NCBI GenBank assembly: GCA_030680295.1
Contig: JAUXVU010000023.1
Location: 62,001-126,000, forward strand
Source: Moraxellaceae bacterium
GTDB taxonomy: Bacteria > Pseudomonadota > Gammaproteobacteria > Pseudomonadales > Moraxellaceae
Direction of reading: 5' to 3'
DNA: 64,000 nucleotides
Positions 56,020-64,000 of the stretch are shown here, in pieces. The translations under genes were made by a program, and so were the position numbers. Each line of letters begins with the position of its first letter. Position 1 is the stretch's first letter. The notes beneath the pieces are model-generated. The model searched no databases and had not been told where the DNA came from. It saw only the letters and a program-made list of their open reading frames with translations.

Positions 56020-56038
56020 CGATGGCGGCAAGTATAAT
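56011..56038 (+). promoter_or_regulatory. candidate distal promoter for gltA
   Basis: ATGACT (56011-56016) and a perfect TATAAT (56033-56038), spacing 16. It would give a gltA leader of about 200 nt. Together with the minus-strand promoter and the proximal gltA candidate, it accounts for much of the 332-nt gene-free stretch between sdhC and gltA; the remainder (56039-56144) shows no feature I can name. Confidence 0.45.
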
Positions 56039-56144
56039 CCCGCACAATCTGTAATACAAACCACCTTAGACGACAAACACGCCACAATCGTCTGAATTTA
56101 TATGCGACTTAAGTCGATGGACGGTGCTGCTTACCGCTAATTCG

Positions 56145-56172
56145 TTGACAATTTTGCCTTGTGATTTAAGCT
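56145..56172 (+). promoter_or_regulatory. candidate proximal promoter for gltA
   Basis: A perfect TTGACA (56145-56150) with a weak -10 element TAAGCT (56167-56172) at 16-nt spacing, about 70 nt upstream of the gltA start. Confidence 0.4.
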
Positions 56173-56246
56173 AGGCGCGCATTTGCACAGTAGACGTGCA
56201 TTTCTCTCTTGCTAATAAAGCACGCAGAACCCACCAGGAGACCGTG

Positions 56247-57524
56247 ATGACGGCCAAAAACGCGACACTGACTATCGGTGATGAATCCCTTTCCCTTCCA
56301 ATTTCATCCGGCACACTGGGTCCCGATGTTATTGATGTCAAAGATGTTTTAGCAAAAGGCTACTTCACGTTTGACCCAGGCTTTATGGCAACATCCGCCT
56401 GCGAGTCCAAAATCACCTTCATCGATGGCGACAAAGGTATTTTGCTACATCGTGGCTACCCCATTGATCAGTTGGCTGAAAAAGCTGAATACCTTGAGGT
56501 TTGCTACTTACTTCTAAACGGCGAATTACCTAACGCTGAACAAAAAGCAGAATTTGAACAACTCGTCACCAACCACACCATGGTGCACGAACAACTGCGT
56601 AAGTTTTTTGATGGCTTCCGTCGTGACGCTCATCCGATGGCCATTATGTGTGGCGTCGTTGGTGCTCTGTCTGCCTTCTATCATGATGGCTTAGATGTAA
56701 ATGATACTAAGCATCGCGAAATCACCGCGATTCGTCTGATTGCCAAGATCCCAACTATTGCTGCCATGAGCTACAAGTACTCATCTGGCCAGCCATTTGT
56801 GTATCCACGCAATGATTTGAACTACGCTGAAAACTTCCTGCACATGATGTTCTCCGTACCAGCAGATCCAGACTACAAAGTGAATCCTGTTCTGGCTAAG
56901 GCCATGGATCGCATCTTCACGCTGCATGCTGACCACGAGCAAAACGCATCAACATCAACCGTACGTTTAGCTGGCTCAACAGGCGCCAACCCATACGCCT
57001 GTATTGCTGCCGGCATCGCTGCACTTTGGGGCCCTGCTCATGGTGGCGCCAACGAGGCCGTTCTAAACATGCTAGATGAAATCGGTAGCGTTGAAAACGT
57101 TGCTGACTTCATGGAAAAAGTAAAAACCAAAGAAGTAAAACTGATGGGCTTTGGTCACCGTGTTTACAAAAACTTTGACCCACGTGCCAAAGTCATGAAG
57201 CAAACCTGTGATGAAGTACTGGCTGCATTAGGCATCAATGATCCACAGCTAGCACTGGCCATGGAACTTGAGCGTATTGCCTTAAGTGACCCGTACTTTG
57301 TAGAGCGCAAACTCTATCCAAACGTCGACTTCTATTCAGGCATCATCCTGAAAGCCATTGGCATTCCAACATCAATGTTCACGGTAATTTTTGCCCTAGC
57401 ACGCACTGTTGGCTGGATTTCACATTGGTTAGAAATGCACAGTGCTCCCTACAAAATTGGTCGTCCTCGCCAGCTTTATACGGGCCACACTAAGCGCGAT
57501 ATCGTGCCAGTGGAAAAACGTTAA
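56247..57524 (+). CDS. gltA: citrate synthase (type II)
   Basis: First enzyme of the TCA cycle, 425 aa from ATG 56247, which has AGGAG seven bases upstream; the in-frame ATG at 56196 adds 17 residues of no known family. [30 protein letters not shown] and [17 protein letters not shown] include the catalytic histidines, and the Asp is in [12 protein letters not shown]. The N-terminal domain indicates the hexameric, NADH-sensitive gram-negative type. It is divergent from sdhCDAB. Confidence 0.98.
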   Translation: MTAKNATLTIGDESLSLPISSGTLGPDVIDVKDVLAKGYFTFDPGFMATSACESKITFIDGDKGILLHRGYPIDQLAEKAEYLEVCYLLLNGELPNAEQKAEFEQLVTNHTMVHEQLRKFFDGFRRDAHPMAIMCGVVGALSAFYHDGLDVNDTKHREITAIRLIAKIPTIAAMSYKYSSGQPFVYPRNDLNYAENFLHMMFSVPADPDYKVNPVLAKAMDRIFTLHADHEQNASTSTVRLAGSTGANPYACIAAGIAALWGPAHGGANEAVLNMLDEIGSVENVADFMEKVKTKEVKLMGFGHRVYKNFDPRAKVMKQTCDEVLAALGINDPQLALAMELERIALSDPYFVERKLYPNVDFYSGIILKAIGIPTSMFTVIFALARTVGWISHWLEMHSAPYKIGRPRQLYTGHTKRDIVPVEKR

Positions 57525-57544
57525 TTCGTATTGATGTGTGACAT

Positions 57545-57575
57545 AAAAACGGCCGCTTAATGCGGCCGTTTTTTA
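57545..57575 (+). terminator. intrinsic terminator after gltA
   Basis: AAAACGGCCGC-TTAAT-GCGGCCGTTTTTT, 21 nt after the gltA stop. The convergent MBL-like gene ends at the 3' foot of the hairpin. Confidence 0.9.
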
Positions 57576-58577
57576 TTGCGGCTCGCCCACATCATCAGGC
57601 CCACGTAAAAAACTCACGGTAAAGCCCGGCATTAACCAATAAGGTGTCGCCTCACCAGAGTAGGCACAATTTGGGAAGTCCGGATGATGCGACGATCCTG
57701 CCAATGCTTTTTCCATCACCATGGAAACATAATGTGTATCGCTAGCCGTTTTTTTGCAGCCTTTAACAATGACCTCTAGATCATGCTGCCGCGCATAACG
57801 ACGAACCGCCCTGACACGAGAGTGCTCTGGTGCATAAGCATCAGCACCCACACCATTACCGGTAATAACACAAACACTTTCAGCGACTCTAGCAGCTAGA
57901 ACATGATGCCCTACCGATATACCCGGGCTATGAATTAAAGCCAATCCATCACCTAAGTAAACACTGCCACTAAATGTCTTCAGTCGAGTTGCTGGAATTT
58001 GCTCAGCACAATTACTGAGCTCTTGTTCGTGTACTAATAACTTAGCTGCTGGGAAAAACTCCAACCAATGCGCAATGTGCTGTCCCTGCAAATGGTTATA
58101 GCTAATGTAGTCAACTTGCTCAGGGCGCAACCCTATATCACCAAGCGCAGAGGCAACAGACTGATACTTCGGCGCAATAACCGCCTTACTCAGACGACGT
58201 AAATAACGCGGCAAGTCGGCGTTAAAGCGCTGAAACAACGCGATTTGTAGCGGGTCGTGGTCATCACTAGGTGAAAACAACAAGGTCTTGAGCGTGCCAT
58301 TAAAATCCGTAAATTGAATAATCCAAAGTCGTTTAAGCAAATGTATATAAGGCACAGTCAACAAAGCGCCGTGATAAACACCACTATAGGCTTGGCGTAT
58401 TGGATACAGATCACAATAGAGGTCAGCACTTTTGAAGCAAGAAACCGGGGGTTGTTGCAACAATTGCTGCCGCAGCAAGATGGCTTGACCACGTATGGCA
58501 GATAAACAGAGTGAAGAAGAAGGCAGCTGCCAAGCCGCAGCGAAATCATTCAGCGGCTTGAACACCTGATCTGTCAT
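57573..58577 (-). CDS. degenerate metallo-beta-lactamase-fold protein
   Basis: A 334-aa protein. The overall order (a THxHxDH-like place, then a long helix, then HSPGISVGHH near 216-224, then VITGNGVGADAY) follows the MBL fold, but the first motif reads SYNHLQGQH (159-167), so the usual His-x-His-x-Asp-His zinc ligands are mostly lost. A conserved later part (VIVKGCKKTASDTHYVSMVMEKALA) is not typical of MBL enzymes. No signal peptide. It may be a non-catalytic or differently liganded member. It lies next to bfr on the same strand with a 6-nt gap. Confidence 0.65.
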   Translation of the reverse strand: MTDQVFKPLNDFAAAWQLPSSSLCLSAIRGQAILLRQQLLQQPPVSCFKSADLYCDLYPIRQAYSGVYHGALLTVPYIHLLKRLWIIQFTDFNGTLKTLLFSPSDDHDPLQIALFQRFNADLPRYLRRLSKAVIAPKYQSVASALGDIGLRPEQVDYISYNHLQGQHIAHWLEFFPAAKLLVHEQELSNCAEQIPATRLKTFSGSVYLGDGLALIHSPGISVGHHVLAARVAESVCVITGNGVGADAYAPEHSRVRAVRRYARQHDLEVIVKGCKKTASDTHYVSMVMEKALAGSSHHPDFPNCAYSGEATPYWLMPGFTVSFLRGPDDVGEPQ

Positions 58578-58583
58578 TAGTAT

Positions 58584-59057
58584 TTAGGACTCAAGGGTCT
58601 GTGATTGAATATAGTTTGGCAGACCCATTTTCTCAATTAAGTCCAGCTGGGTTTCCAACCAATCAATATGCTCTTCGGTGTCATCTAAAATTGATAACAG
58701 TAAATCACGACTGACGTAATCACGAGCCAATTCGGCAGCGGCAATACCTTCTTTAATGGTCGCCTGAGCACCTTGCTCTAACTTGAGGTCTGCACCCAGC
58801 ATTTCAGGCACAGTTTCACCGATCAGCAACTTGTGTAGGTCTTGCAGATTAGGCAGGCCATCAAGCATTAACACACGATCAATTAACTTGTCAGCGTGCT
58901 TCATCTCACCAATCGATTCATCATATTCTTTTTTCGCCAGACGCTCTAAGCCCCAATGACGATACATGCGCGCATGAAGAAAGTACTGATTAATGGCTGT
59001 GAGTTCATTTTTTAACTGTTGATTCAGCTGTGCGATAACCGCTTTATCACCCTTCAT
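58584..59057 (-). CDS. bfr: bacterioferritin
   Basis: A 157-aa iron-storage subunit from ATG 59057 (GGAG eight bases upstream); a GTG at 59066 is an alternative. Heme ligand Met52 is present. Ferroxidase ligands Glu18, Glu51, His54, Glu94 and His130 can be counted directly, but position 127, normally Glu, is Thr (DDTEEH, 125-130). Such subunits could have an impaired diiron site and may need a second Bfr subunit to form active shells. bfd lies just upstream. Confidence 0.93.
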   Translation of the reverse strand: MKGDKAVIAQLNQQLKNELTAINQYFLHARMYRHWGLERLAKKEYDESIGEMKHADKLIDRVLMLDGLPNLQDLHKLLIGETVPEMLGADLKLEQGAQATIKEGIAAAELARDYVSRDLLLSILDDTEEHIDWLETQLDLIEKMGLPNYIQSQTLES

Positions 59058-59091
59058 GCCACCCACTCCAAACGTTATAAATTTGAAGTTT

Positions 59092-59310
59092 TTATATCAC
59101 AGAAGTGGCGAGACGGGCAGCAGCAAGTTGATAACTAGGGGAATGAGTAGCAAGTGCGGCTTGCCACGCTTGCTCAGCAAAGTCGATGCAAGCACCGCAG
59201 CACGTTGCTACACCAGTAGATGCTTGCAAGTCCTGAAACGACGACGTACCTTGCGCAACAGCTTGCTGAATTTTACGCTCTGTCACGGCATGACATAAAC
59301 AAACATACAT
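59092..59310 (-). CDS. bfd: bacterioferritin-associated ferredoxin
   Basis: A 72-aa [2Fe-2S] protein with ligands Cys4, Cys6, Cys38 and Cys41 ([10 protein letters not shown] ... CCGAC). Bfd reduces the bacterioferritin heme to release stored iron. Its gene precedes bfr on the same strand by 34 nt. An 8-bp inverted repeat lies about 35 nt upstream and could be its operator. Confidence 0.93.
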   Translation of the reverse strand: MYVCLCHAVTERKIQQAVAQGTSSFQDLQASTGVATCCGACIDFAEQAWQAALATHSPSYQLAAARLATSVI

Positions 59311-59344
59311 AGGGTTAGCCCTCGCTCATTCGTGATGCGAGTAT

Positions 59345-59365
59345 AAATGCGATCTATTCGCATTT
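59345..59365. promoter_or_regulatory. inverted repeat upstream of bfd, candidate operator
   Basis: AAATGCGA-TCTAT-TCGCATTT, two perfect 8-bp arms with a 5-bp centre, in the 88-nt divergent region between bfd and the HIBADH-family gene. The position and AT-rich palindromic form suggest an iron-responsive (Fur-like) site, though the match to the 19-bp Fur consensus is only partial. Confidence 0.45.
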
Positions 59366-59398
59366 GCAATAGGGCCATCCATATTTAAGGAAAATTTG

Positions 59399-60268
59399 AT
59401 GACTAATCTCGCTTTTATAGGGTTAGGCACCATGGGATACCCCATGGCAGGTCACTTGTTGCGCGCAGGGTTTGCAGTGACGGTATGGAATCGTACGTCG
59501 CTAAAGTCCAGTCAATGGCAACAAGAATACGGTGGTGAAATAGCAAGCTCCCCCGCCAATGCTGCTGCAAATGCTGACATTATTTTAACTTGCGTTGGCC
59601 GTGATGAAGACTTGCGTGAAGTATTACTAGGCGATCACGGTGTGATACAGAGCATTAAAAATAAATCCTTAGTGATTGATCATTCAACAGTTTCTGCAAA
59701 TATTTCGCGTGAATTAGCGGGAGCTTTTAGCGCTCTAGACTGTGGATTTATTGATGCCCCTGTCTCCGGCGGACAACAAGGCGCAATTAACGGCCAACTC
59801 AGTATTTTCTGTGGTGGCAACGCCGACGACATTGCTAAAGCACAACCTGTTTTAGCTAGCTATGCAAAAGCACAAGCGCACTTAGGCCCCGTGGGGCATG
59901 GTCAATTAGCCAAAATGGTCAACCAGATTTGTGTCGCTGGCGTCATTCAAGGGCTTGCAGAAGGTATGCGCTTCGCTGAGCTCGCCGGTTTAGATGTCGA
60001 TCAGGTAATGCAACTAGTCGGTCAAGGTGCTGGTAGCTCATGGCAATTGCTCAATCGGCACAAAACTATGCAACAAGATCACTATGAACATGGATTTGCT
60101 GTTGACTGGATGCGTAAGGATCTTGATATAGTGCTGGCTGAGTCTGCGCAGCTTGGTCTTAATCTGCCGATTACCACCGTAATTAATGATTTTTACCGCG
60201 AGGTGCAAGTCATGGGGGGTGGCCGTTGGGACACTTCTAGCTTACTCAAGCGACTACAAAACCAGTAG
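59399..60268 (+). CDS. NAD(P)-dependent beta-hydroxyacid dehydrogenase (HIBADH family)
   Basis: A 289-aa enzyme starting at ATG 59399 (AAGG upstream); a TTG one codon before is also open. The Rossmann fold is LAFIGLGTMGYPMAGHLLRAGF; FIDAPVSGGQQGA is the substrate loop and the catalytic lysine is in GQLAKMVNQIC. The family includes 3-hydroxyisobutyrate, tartronate-semialdehyde and succinic-semialdehyde reductases. There are no valine-degradation genes nearby, so the substrate is open. Confidence 0.9.
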   Translation: MTNLAFIGLGTMGYPMAGHLLRAGFAVTVWNRTSLKSSQWQQEYGGEIASSPANAAANADIILTCVGRDEDLREVLLGDHGVIQSIKNKSLVIDHSTVSANISRELAGAFSALDCGFIDAPVSGGQQGAINGQLSIFCGGNADDIAKAQPVLASYAKAQAHLGPVGHGQLAKMVNQICVAGVIQGLAEGMRFAELAGLDVDQVMQLVGQGAGSSWQLLNRHKTMQQDHYEHGFAVDWMRKDLDIVLAESAQLGLNLPITTVINDFYREVQVMGGGRWDTSSLLKRLQNQ

Positions 60269-60302
60269 TCGCCGCTGATAACCACAACAACAGGATTTTT
60301 AT

Positions 60303-61001
60303 ATGAATCGCCCTTCTCGTCTTCTTGCAATCTCCGCTGGTATTTTATTAATGGCCGGCTGTGGTGCAGAAAAATCAAAACTGAAAACAGATACCGAACA
60401 ATTTAGTTATGCCATTGGTGTTGAAATTGGTCGTTCATTAGACCCGATTAGTACTGATTTGGACTATAAAGCGCTAAAACACGGCATGAATGACGTACAA
60501 GCCAAGAAAGAATTGGCATTTACCGATGAAGAGCTGGAAAAAATTAAAATGACTGTGGCGCAAACGTTGATGGAAAAACAGCAACAAAAGCGCACATCAG
60601 ATGGCGAAGCAGCTTTAAAGAAAGGTGAAGAGTTTCTTGCCAAGAATGGTAAAAAAGACAATGTTGTAACTACAGAAAGTGGTCTGCAATATGAAGTATT
60701 AACTGAAGGTGAAGGTGCTAATCCAGCAGCTACCGATATTGTGACCGTTCATTACAAAGGCACATTAATCAACGGCGACACCTTTGATAGCTCTTATGAC
60801 CGCGGCCAACCGATTCAGTTCCCATTAGATCGCGTTATTCCTGGCTGGACTGAAGGCGTTCAGCTGATGAAAGCTGGCGCTAAGCATCGCTTATTCATTC
60901 CTGCTAGCCTAGGCTATGGCGAAATGGGTTCAGGCGAAAAAATTGGCCCTAACGAAACGCTGATTTTTGAAGTTGAACTACTGGATATAACCAAACCATA
61001 A
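60303..61001 (+). CDS. FKBP-type peptidyl-prolyl isomerase lipoprotein (FkpA/Mip-like)
   Basis: A 232-aa exported protein with lipobox LMAGC (Cys20). The N-terminal domain (FSYAIGVEIGRSLDPI) forms the dimerisation helices of the Mip/FkpA group, followed by a long charged helix, and the C-terminal FKBP domain is complete (VTVHYKGTLINGDTFDSSYDR ... PGWTEGVQLMKAGAKHRLFIP). It assists folding of envelope proteins in the periplasm. It starts 34 nt after the HIBADH-family gene and ends in an intrinsic terminator. Confidence 0.92.
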   Translation: MNRPSRLLAISAGILLMAGCGAEKSKLKTDTEQFSYAIGVEIGRSLDPISTDLDYKALKHGMNDVQAKKELAFTDEELEKIKMTVAQTLMEKQQQKRTSDGEAALKKGEEFLAKNGKKDNVVTTESGLQYEVLTEGEGANPAATDIVTVHYKGTLINGDTFDSSYDRGQPIQFPLDRVIPGWTEGVQLMKAGAKHRLFIPASLGYGEMGSGEKIGPNETLIFEVELLDITKP

Positions 61002-61018
61002 GTCATTTTTGTTGTCAT

Positions 61019-61047
61019 AAAAAAGCCCGCAAATGCGGGCTTTTTTA
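61019..61047 (+). terminator. bidirectional intrinsic terminator
   Basis: AAAAGCCCGC-AAAT-GCGGGCTTTTTT. It ends the FkpA-like gene and, read on the minus strand, the convergent thiolase gene. Confidence 0.9.
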
Positions 61048-61070
61048 TTGCTTTAACCAGTGCTTAACGA

Positions 61071-62348
61071 TTAACGCTCAATAATCGCTACAACACCTTG
61101 GCCACCAGCAGCACAGACTGAAATCAAACCACGACCTGAGCCCTTTTCTGACAAGATTTTAGCCAAAGTACCGACAATACGACCACCTGTTGCTGCAAAA
61201 GGATGGCCTGCCGCCAGCGACGAGCCGTTAACGTTGAGTTTGCTGCGATCGATTGAACCTAAAGGCGCATCTAAACCCAAACGCTCTTTGCAGAAAGTTG
61301 GGTCTTCCCATGCCTTTAAAGTTGATAGAACTTGTGAAGCAAAAGCCTCGTGGATTTCGTAGTAGTCGAAGTCCTGCAAAGTCAAACCACGACGAGCCAA
61401 TAAACGTGGAACCGCATAAGCAGGCGCCATCAGCAAACCTTCTTTCTTATGCACAAAATCTACTGAAGCTACTTCACCATCAATAAAGTAAGCCAGAATT
61501 GGCAAGCCACGTGCTTTTGCCCAGTCTTCAGACGCCAACAGCACCACTGACGCACCATCAGTCAGCGGCGTGGAGTTAGCCGCAGTCATGGTGCCCGTTT
61601 CGCGGTCACCAAAGCACGGCTTGAGTGTGGCTAACTTTTCGATATTGGAATCAGGACGAAGGTTCTGATCACGCTTCAAGCCTAAGTAAGGCGAAATCAG
61701 ATCATCAAAGAAACCACGCTCGTAAGCAGCGGCTAATTTGTGGTGGCTAGCAACGGCCAAAGCGTCCTGCTCAGCACGAGGAATTTGCCACTCAGCAGCA
61801 GTAATGGCCGCGTGATCGCCCATGGCCAGACCCGTACGTGGCTCACCATTGCGTGGAATCGCTGGAATTAGGTGCTTAGGACGGATTTTTGCCAATGTTT
61901 TTAATTTGGCACCCGTAGTTTTGCCACGATTTACTTCCAACAAAATGGAGCGCAGGCCTTCACTCAGTGCAATCGGGGCATCGGAAGTCGTGTCCACACC
62001 ACCAGCAATGCCTGACTCAATTTGACCAACAGCAATTTTGTTGGCAACCAAAATGGCAGCCTCTAAGCCAGTACCACAAGCTTGCTGAATATCATAAGCT
62101 GTTGTCTCTGGTGAAAGCTTAGTGCTTAACACGCACTCACGCGTTAAGTTAAAGTCACGGCTGTGCTTGAGCACAGCACCGGCTACAACTTCACCTACAC
62201 GCTCACCTTCTAACTTATAACGACTAACCAAGCCATCGAGTGCTGCCGTCAGCATGTCTTCGTTAGACGCTGTAGCGTAAACACTGTTTGAACGCGCGAA
62301 AGGGATACGATTAGCACCAACAATGGCGACACGACGTAGACTGGACAT
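61071..62348 (-). CDS. acetyl-CoA C-acyltransferase (thiolase, FadI/FadA2-like)
   Basis: A 425-aa thiolase. The nucleophile Cys91 lies in DIQQACGTGLEAA; EIHEAFASQVL, NVNGSSLAAGHPFAATGGR and CAAGGQGV supply the remaining catalytic residues. The length fits the FadI type rather than the shorter FadA type. Thiolases cleave 3-ketoacyl-CoA in beta-oxidation, or run in reverse to start PHA-type synthesis. It is divergent from the two-domain FabG gene, the arrangement I recall for fadA2 and fabG4 in mycobacteria. Confidence 0.94.
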   Translation of the reverse strand: MSSLRRVAIVGANRIPFARSNSVYATASNEDMLTAALDGLVSRYKLEGERVGEVVAGAVLKHSRDFNLTRECVLSTKLSPETTAYDIQQACGTGLEAAILVANKIAVGQIESGIAGGVDTTSDAPIALSEGLRSILLEVNRGKTTGAKLKTLAKIRPKHLIPAIPRNGEPRTGLAMGDHAAITAAEWQIPRAEQDALAVASHHKLAAAYERGFFDDLISPYLGLKRDQNLRPDSNIEKLATLKPCFGDRETGTMTAANSTPLTDGASVVLLASEDWAKARGLPILAYFIDGEVASVDFVHKKEGLLMAPAYAVPRLLARRGLTLQDFDYYEIHEAFASQVLSTLKAWEDPTFCKERLGLDAPLGSIDRSKLNVNGSSLAAGHPFAATGGRIVGTLAKILSEKGSGRGLISVCAAGGQGVVAIIER

Positions 62349-62584
62349 GACATACTCCTTGAAATTGACCCTGCCACGCTAGCACAGTCATTAGACAAAG
62401 CATTGGCCGAAATGCGAACCAATGCCACTTATACGGCAAATTGAGCAGGCTTCAGTATTTGATAGGCTTAAAGCCAGTGCTAATTTTAACCAAATTCATG
62501 TGCCTAGACTCGCATTCATGCATCAAATTGACTAGTCTGCGCACATATTTAAGCAACCTCTATGGACTGAAATAGGTAAATATC

Positions 62585-63991
62585 ATGAGCGACCGTTATA
62601 TTGATTTCATCAACTCATCCGTTGGCCAAATGTTAGCAAAGAATTTAGGCCTACCTGCACCAACTCCTTTGGATCGCTTTGTTGATGACCAGCCCGTGGT
62701 ATCAGGCGCCGTATTAGTCGGTGCTGCACGTAATGGTACGCTAGTTGATGATATCGCAAAATTTCTCAACAACATTAATGCCGACACTTACGCCTTATTT
62801 GACAGTGAGGTTCATGCCGCTGCTGCTGGTGCTGGTTTAAACATTCAAGCATATGCACCAAGTGCTGAAGACTCACAAAAATTCAAGGCTGTTGTATTTG
62901 ATGCATCTGGTATTACTGAAAGTGAGCAATTGCAAGAGCTTCACAGCTTTTTCAGCCCCATTATGCGCAAACTAGCATCTTGCAACCGTGTTATTGTTTT
63001 GGGCCGCACGCCAGAACTTTGCGACAATCCATTACATGCCACTGCCCAACGTGCGCTTGAAGGCTTTACACGTGCCCTAGCTAAAGAAGTCAAAAAAGGC
63101 GGCACGGCTCAAACTATTTATGTTGCACCAGATGCTGATCACTTAGTGGTGTCTTCATTACGCTTCTTCATTTCACCAAAGTCTGCTTATGTTTCGGGCC
63201 AAGTTGTTCGTGTCAGCGCAACTGGCATTGAAGCAGGGGAAGTTGACTGGAGCCGTCCGTTAGCGGGCAAAGTAGCCTTAGTAACTGGTGCATCACGTGG
63301 TATTGGTGAAGCCATTGCTGACGTATTAGCACGCGACGGCGCACACGTTATTTGCTTGGATATTCCACAGCAAGAAGAAGACCTCCAACGTGTTGCCAGT
63401 CGTATTCAAGGTTCTGTGCTAGCAGTAGACATTACTGCGCATGAAGCTCCAGCGCGCATTGCTGAACATTGCAAAAATGCACATGGCGGCTTAGACATCA
63501 TCGTGCATAACGCTGGTGTGACCCGTGACAAAATGCTGGCCAATATGAAAGATCCGCTATGGAATATGGTCATCAACATCAACTTATCCTCTGAAGAGCG
63601 CATCAACGAAGCCCTGCTCAATGATGATGTTATTCGTGCTAATGGCCGCATCATCTGCGTATCGTCGATTTCAGGCATTGCTGGCAACGCGGGTCAAACC
63701 AACTACGCCACCTCCAAAGCCGGTGTCATTGGCATGGTGCAAAGCATGAAGCAGCCACTGCAAGCTCGCGGCATCACCATCAATGCTGTTGCACCTGGCT
63801 TTATTGAAACGCAAATGACTGCCGCCATTCCTTTCGCTATTCGCGAAGCAGGCCGTCGCATGAACTCAATGTCTCAAGGTGGCCAGCCTGTTGACGTCGC
63901 TGAGACCATCGCTTGGTACGCCAGCCCAGCGTCCAATGGCTTAACCGGCAACGTTGTACGCGTTTGCGGCCAAAGCTTAATTGGCGCTTAA
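62585..63991 (+). CDS. fabG: two-domain 3-oxoacyl-ACP/CoA reductase (high-MW FabG, FabG4-like)
   Basis: A 468-aa reductase. The C-terminal 260 residues are a standard SDR: GKVALVTGASRGIGEAIA, HNAGVTRDKML, SSISGIAGNAGQTNYATSKAG (Ser, Tyr and Lys intact) and NAVAPGFIETQMT. The N-terminal 200 residues form an extra flavodoxin-like domain as in mycobacterial FabG4. These enzymes reduce long 3-ketoacyl chains with NADH. The 236-nt region between it and the thiolase should hold both promoters, but no clear -35/-10 pair stands out to me. Only nine bases follow its stop in the window. Confidence 0.93.
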   Translation: MSDRYIDFINSSVGQMLAKNLGLPAPTPLDRFVDDQPVVSGAVLVGAARNGTLVDDIAKFLNNINADTYALFDSEVHAAAAGAGLNIQAYAPSAEDSQKFKAVVFDASGITESEQLQELHSFFSPIMRKLASCNRVIVLGRTPELCDNPLHATAQRALEGFTRALAKEVKKGGTAQTIYVAPDADHLVVSSLRFFISPKSAYVSGQVVRVSATGIEAGEVDWSRPLAGKVALVTGASRGIGEAIADVLARDGAHVICLDIPQQEEDLQRVASRIQGSVLAVDITAHEAPARIAEHCKNAHGGLDIIVHNAGVTRDKMLANMKDPLWNMVININLSSEERINEALLNDDVIRANGRIICVSSISGIAGNAGQTNYATSKAGVIGMVQSMKQPLQARGITINAVAPGFIETQMTAAIPFAIREAGRRMNSMSQGGQPVDVAETIAWYASPASNGLTGNVVRVCGQSLIGA

Positions 63992-64000
63992 GTCGGAGAC

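Noticed and set aside
62279-62289. AAACACTGTTT, resembling a fatty-acid regulator (PsrA-like) half-site palindrome
   Set aside because: It lies inside the thiolase coding region, encodes conserved-looking residues and is too short to support an operator.

Overview
The window reads as a stretch of chromosome from a gammaproteobacterium, most likely a member of the Pseudomonadales close to the Moraxellaceae. The evidence is the gene set: gltA divergent from sdhCDAB-sucAB-lpdA-sucCD, dapA-bamC-purC, DUF3015 next to DUF4105, an AdeT-type solute-binding protein and a short BamC. There is no rRNA, CRISPR array, transposase, integrase or phage gene. Coding density is high, and most genes are housekeeping.

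Layout. 1-3.5 kb: the 5' part of an acyl-CoA dehydrogenase, then recR-ybaB-dnaX and a small coiled-coil gene. 3.5-9.9 kb: a flavoprotein, 4.5S RNA, a membrane-anchored hydrolase, a DNA alkyltransferase, an MBL-fold lipoprotein, an SDR, a receiver-only response regulator and a TRIC-type membrane protein. 10-18.7 kb: tRNA-Glu, a bile-acid:sodium-symporter-type carrier, an exonuclease/DUF294 pair, lrp-like/leuA, an AdeT-like binding protein and gltX. 18.8-28 kb is the most accessory-looking part: a beta-helix/cytochrome fusion lipoprotein, a glycine-zipper protein, and a ceramidase-FMO-ketopantoate-reductase-like cluster with a divergent AraC regulator. 28-31 kb: small conserved genes, tRNA-Ser and dapA-bamC-purC. 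31-37.5 kb: acyltransferase/epimerase, phasin, DUF445, an SCP2-like membrane protein, sixA and gpsA. 37.6-44.7 kb: htpG with a sigma-32-like promoter, DUF3015/DUF4105, a SlyD-type isomerase, and a GNAT/hydrolase pair. 44.8-57.5 kb: the TCA-cycle cluster. 57.5-64 kb: a degenerate MBL protein, bfr/bfd, an HIBADH-family enzyme, an FkpA-type isomerase, and a thiolase divergent from a two-domain FabG.

How the parts work together. The TCA block encodes citrate synthase, succinate dehydrogenase, 2-oxoglutarate dehydrogenase and succinyl-CoA synthetase. gltA and sdhC share one intergenic region with back-to-back promoter candidates. A strong hairpin followed by a U-tract separates lpdA from sucCD. 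The acyl-CoA dehydrogenase, PECR-like SDR, thiolase, two-domain FabG, phasin and PlsC-like protein point to a lipid-rich metabolism.

I see no clear wholly new multi-gene system. The best leads are: a probable programmed -1 frameshift in dnaX; a natural fusion of two families of unknown function (a beta-helix lipoprotein and a diheme SO2930/HNE_0200-type protein); the ceramidase/FMO/reductase/AraC locus with a 16-bp palindrome and a decayed gene remnant; a bacterioferritin with the ferroxidase ligand E127 replaced by Thr; and several regulatory hairpins. Start codons were moved inward wherever a Shine-Dalgarno sequence and family length supported it. All of this is read by eye; no database search was run.
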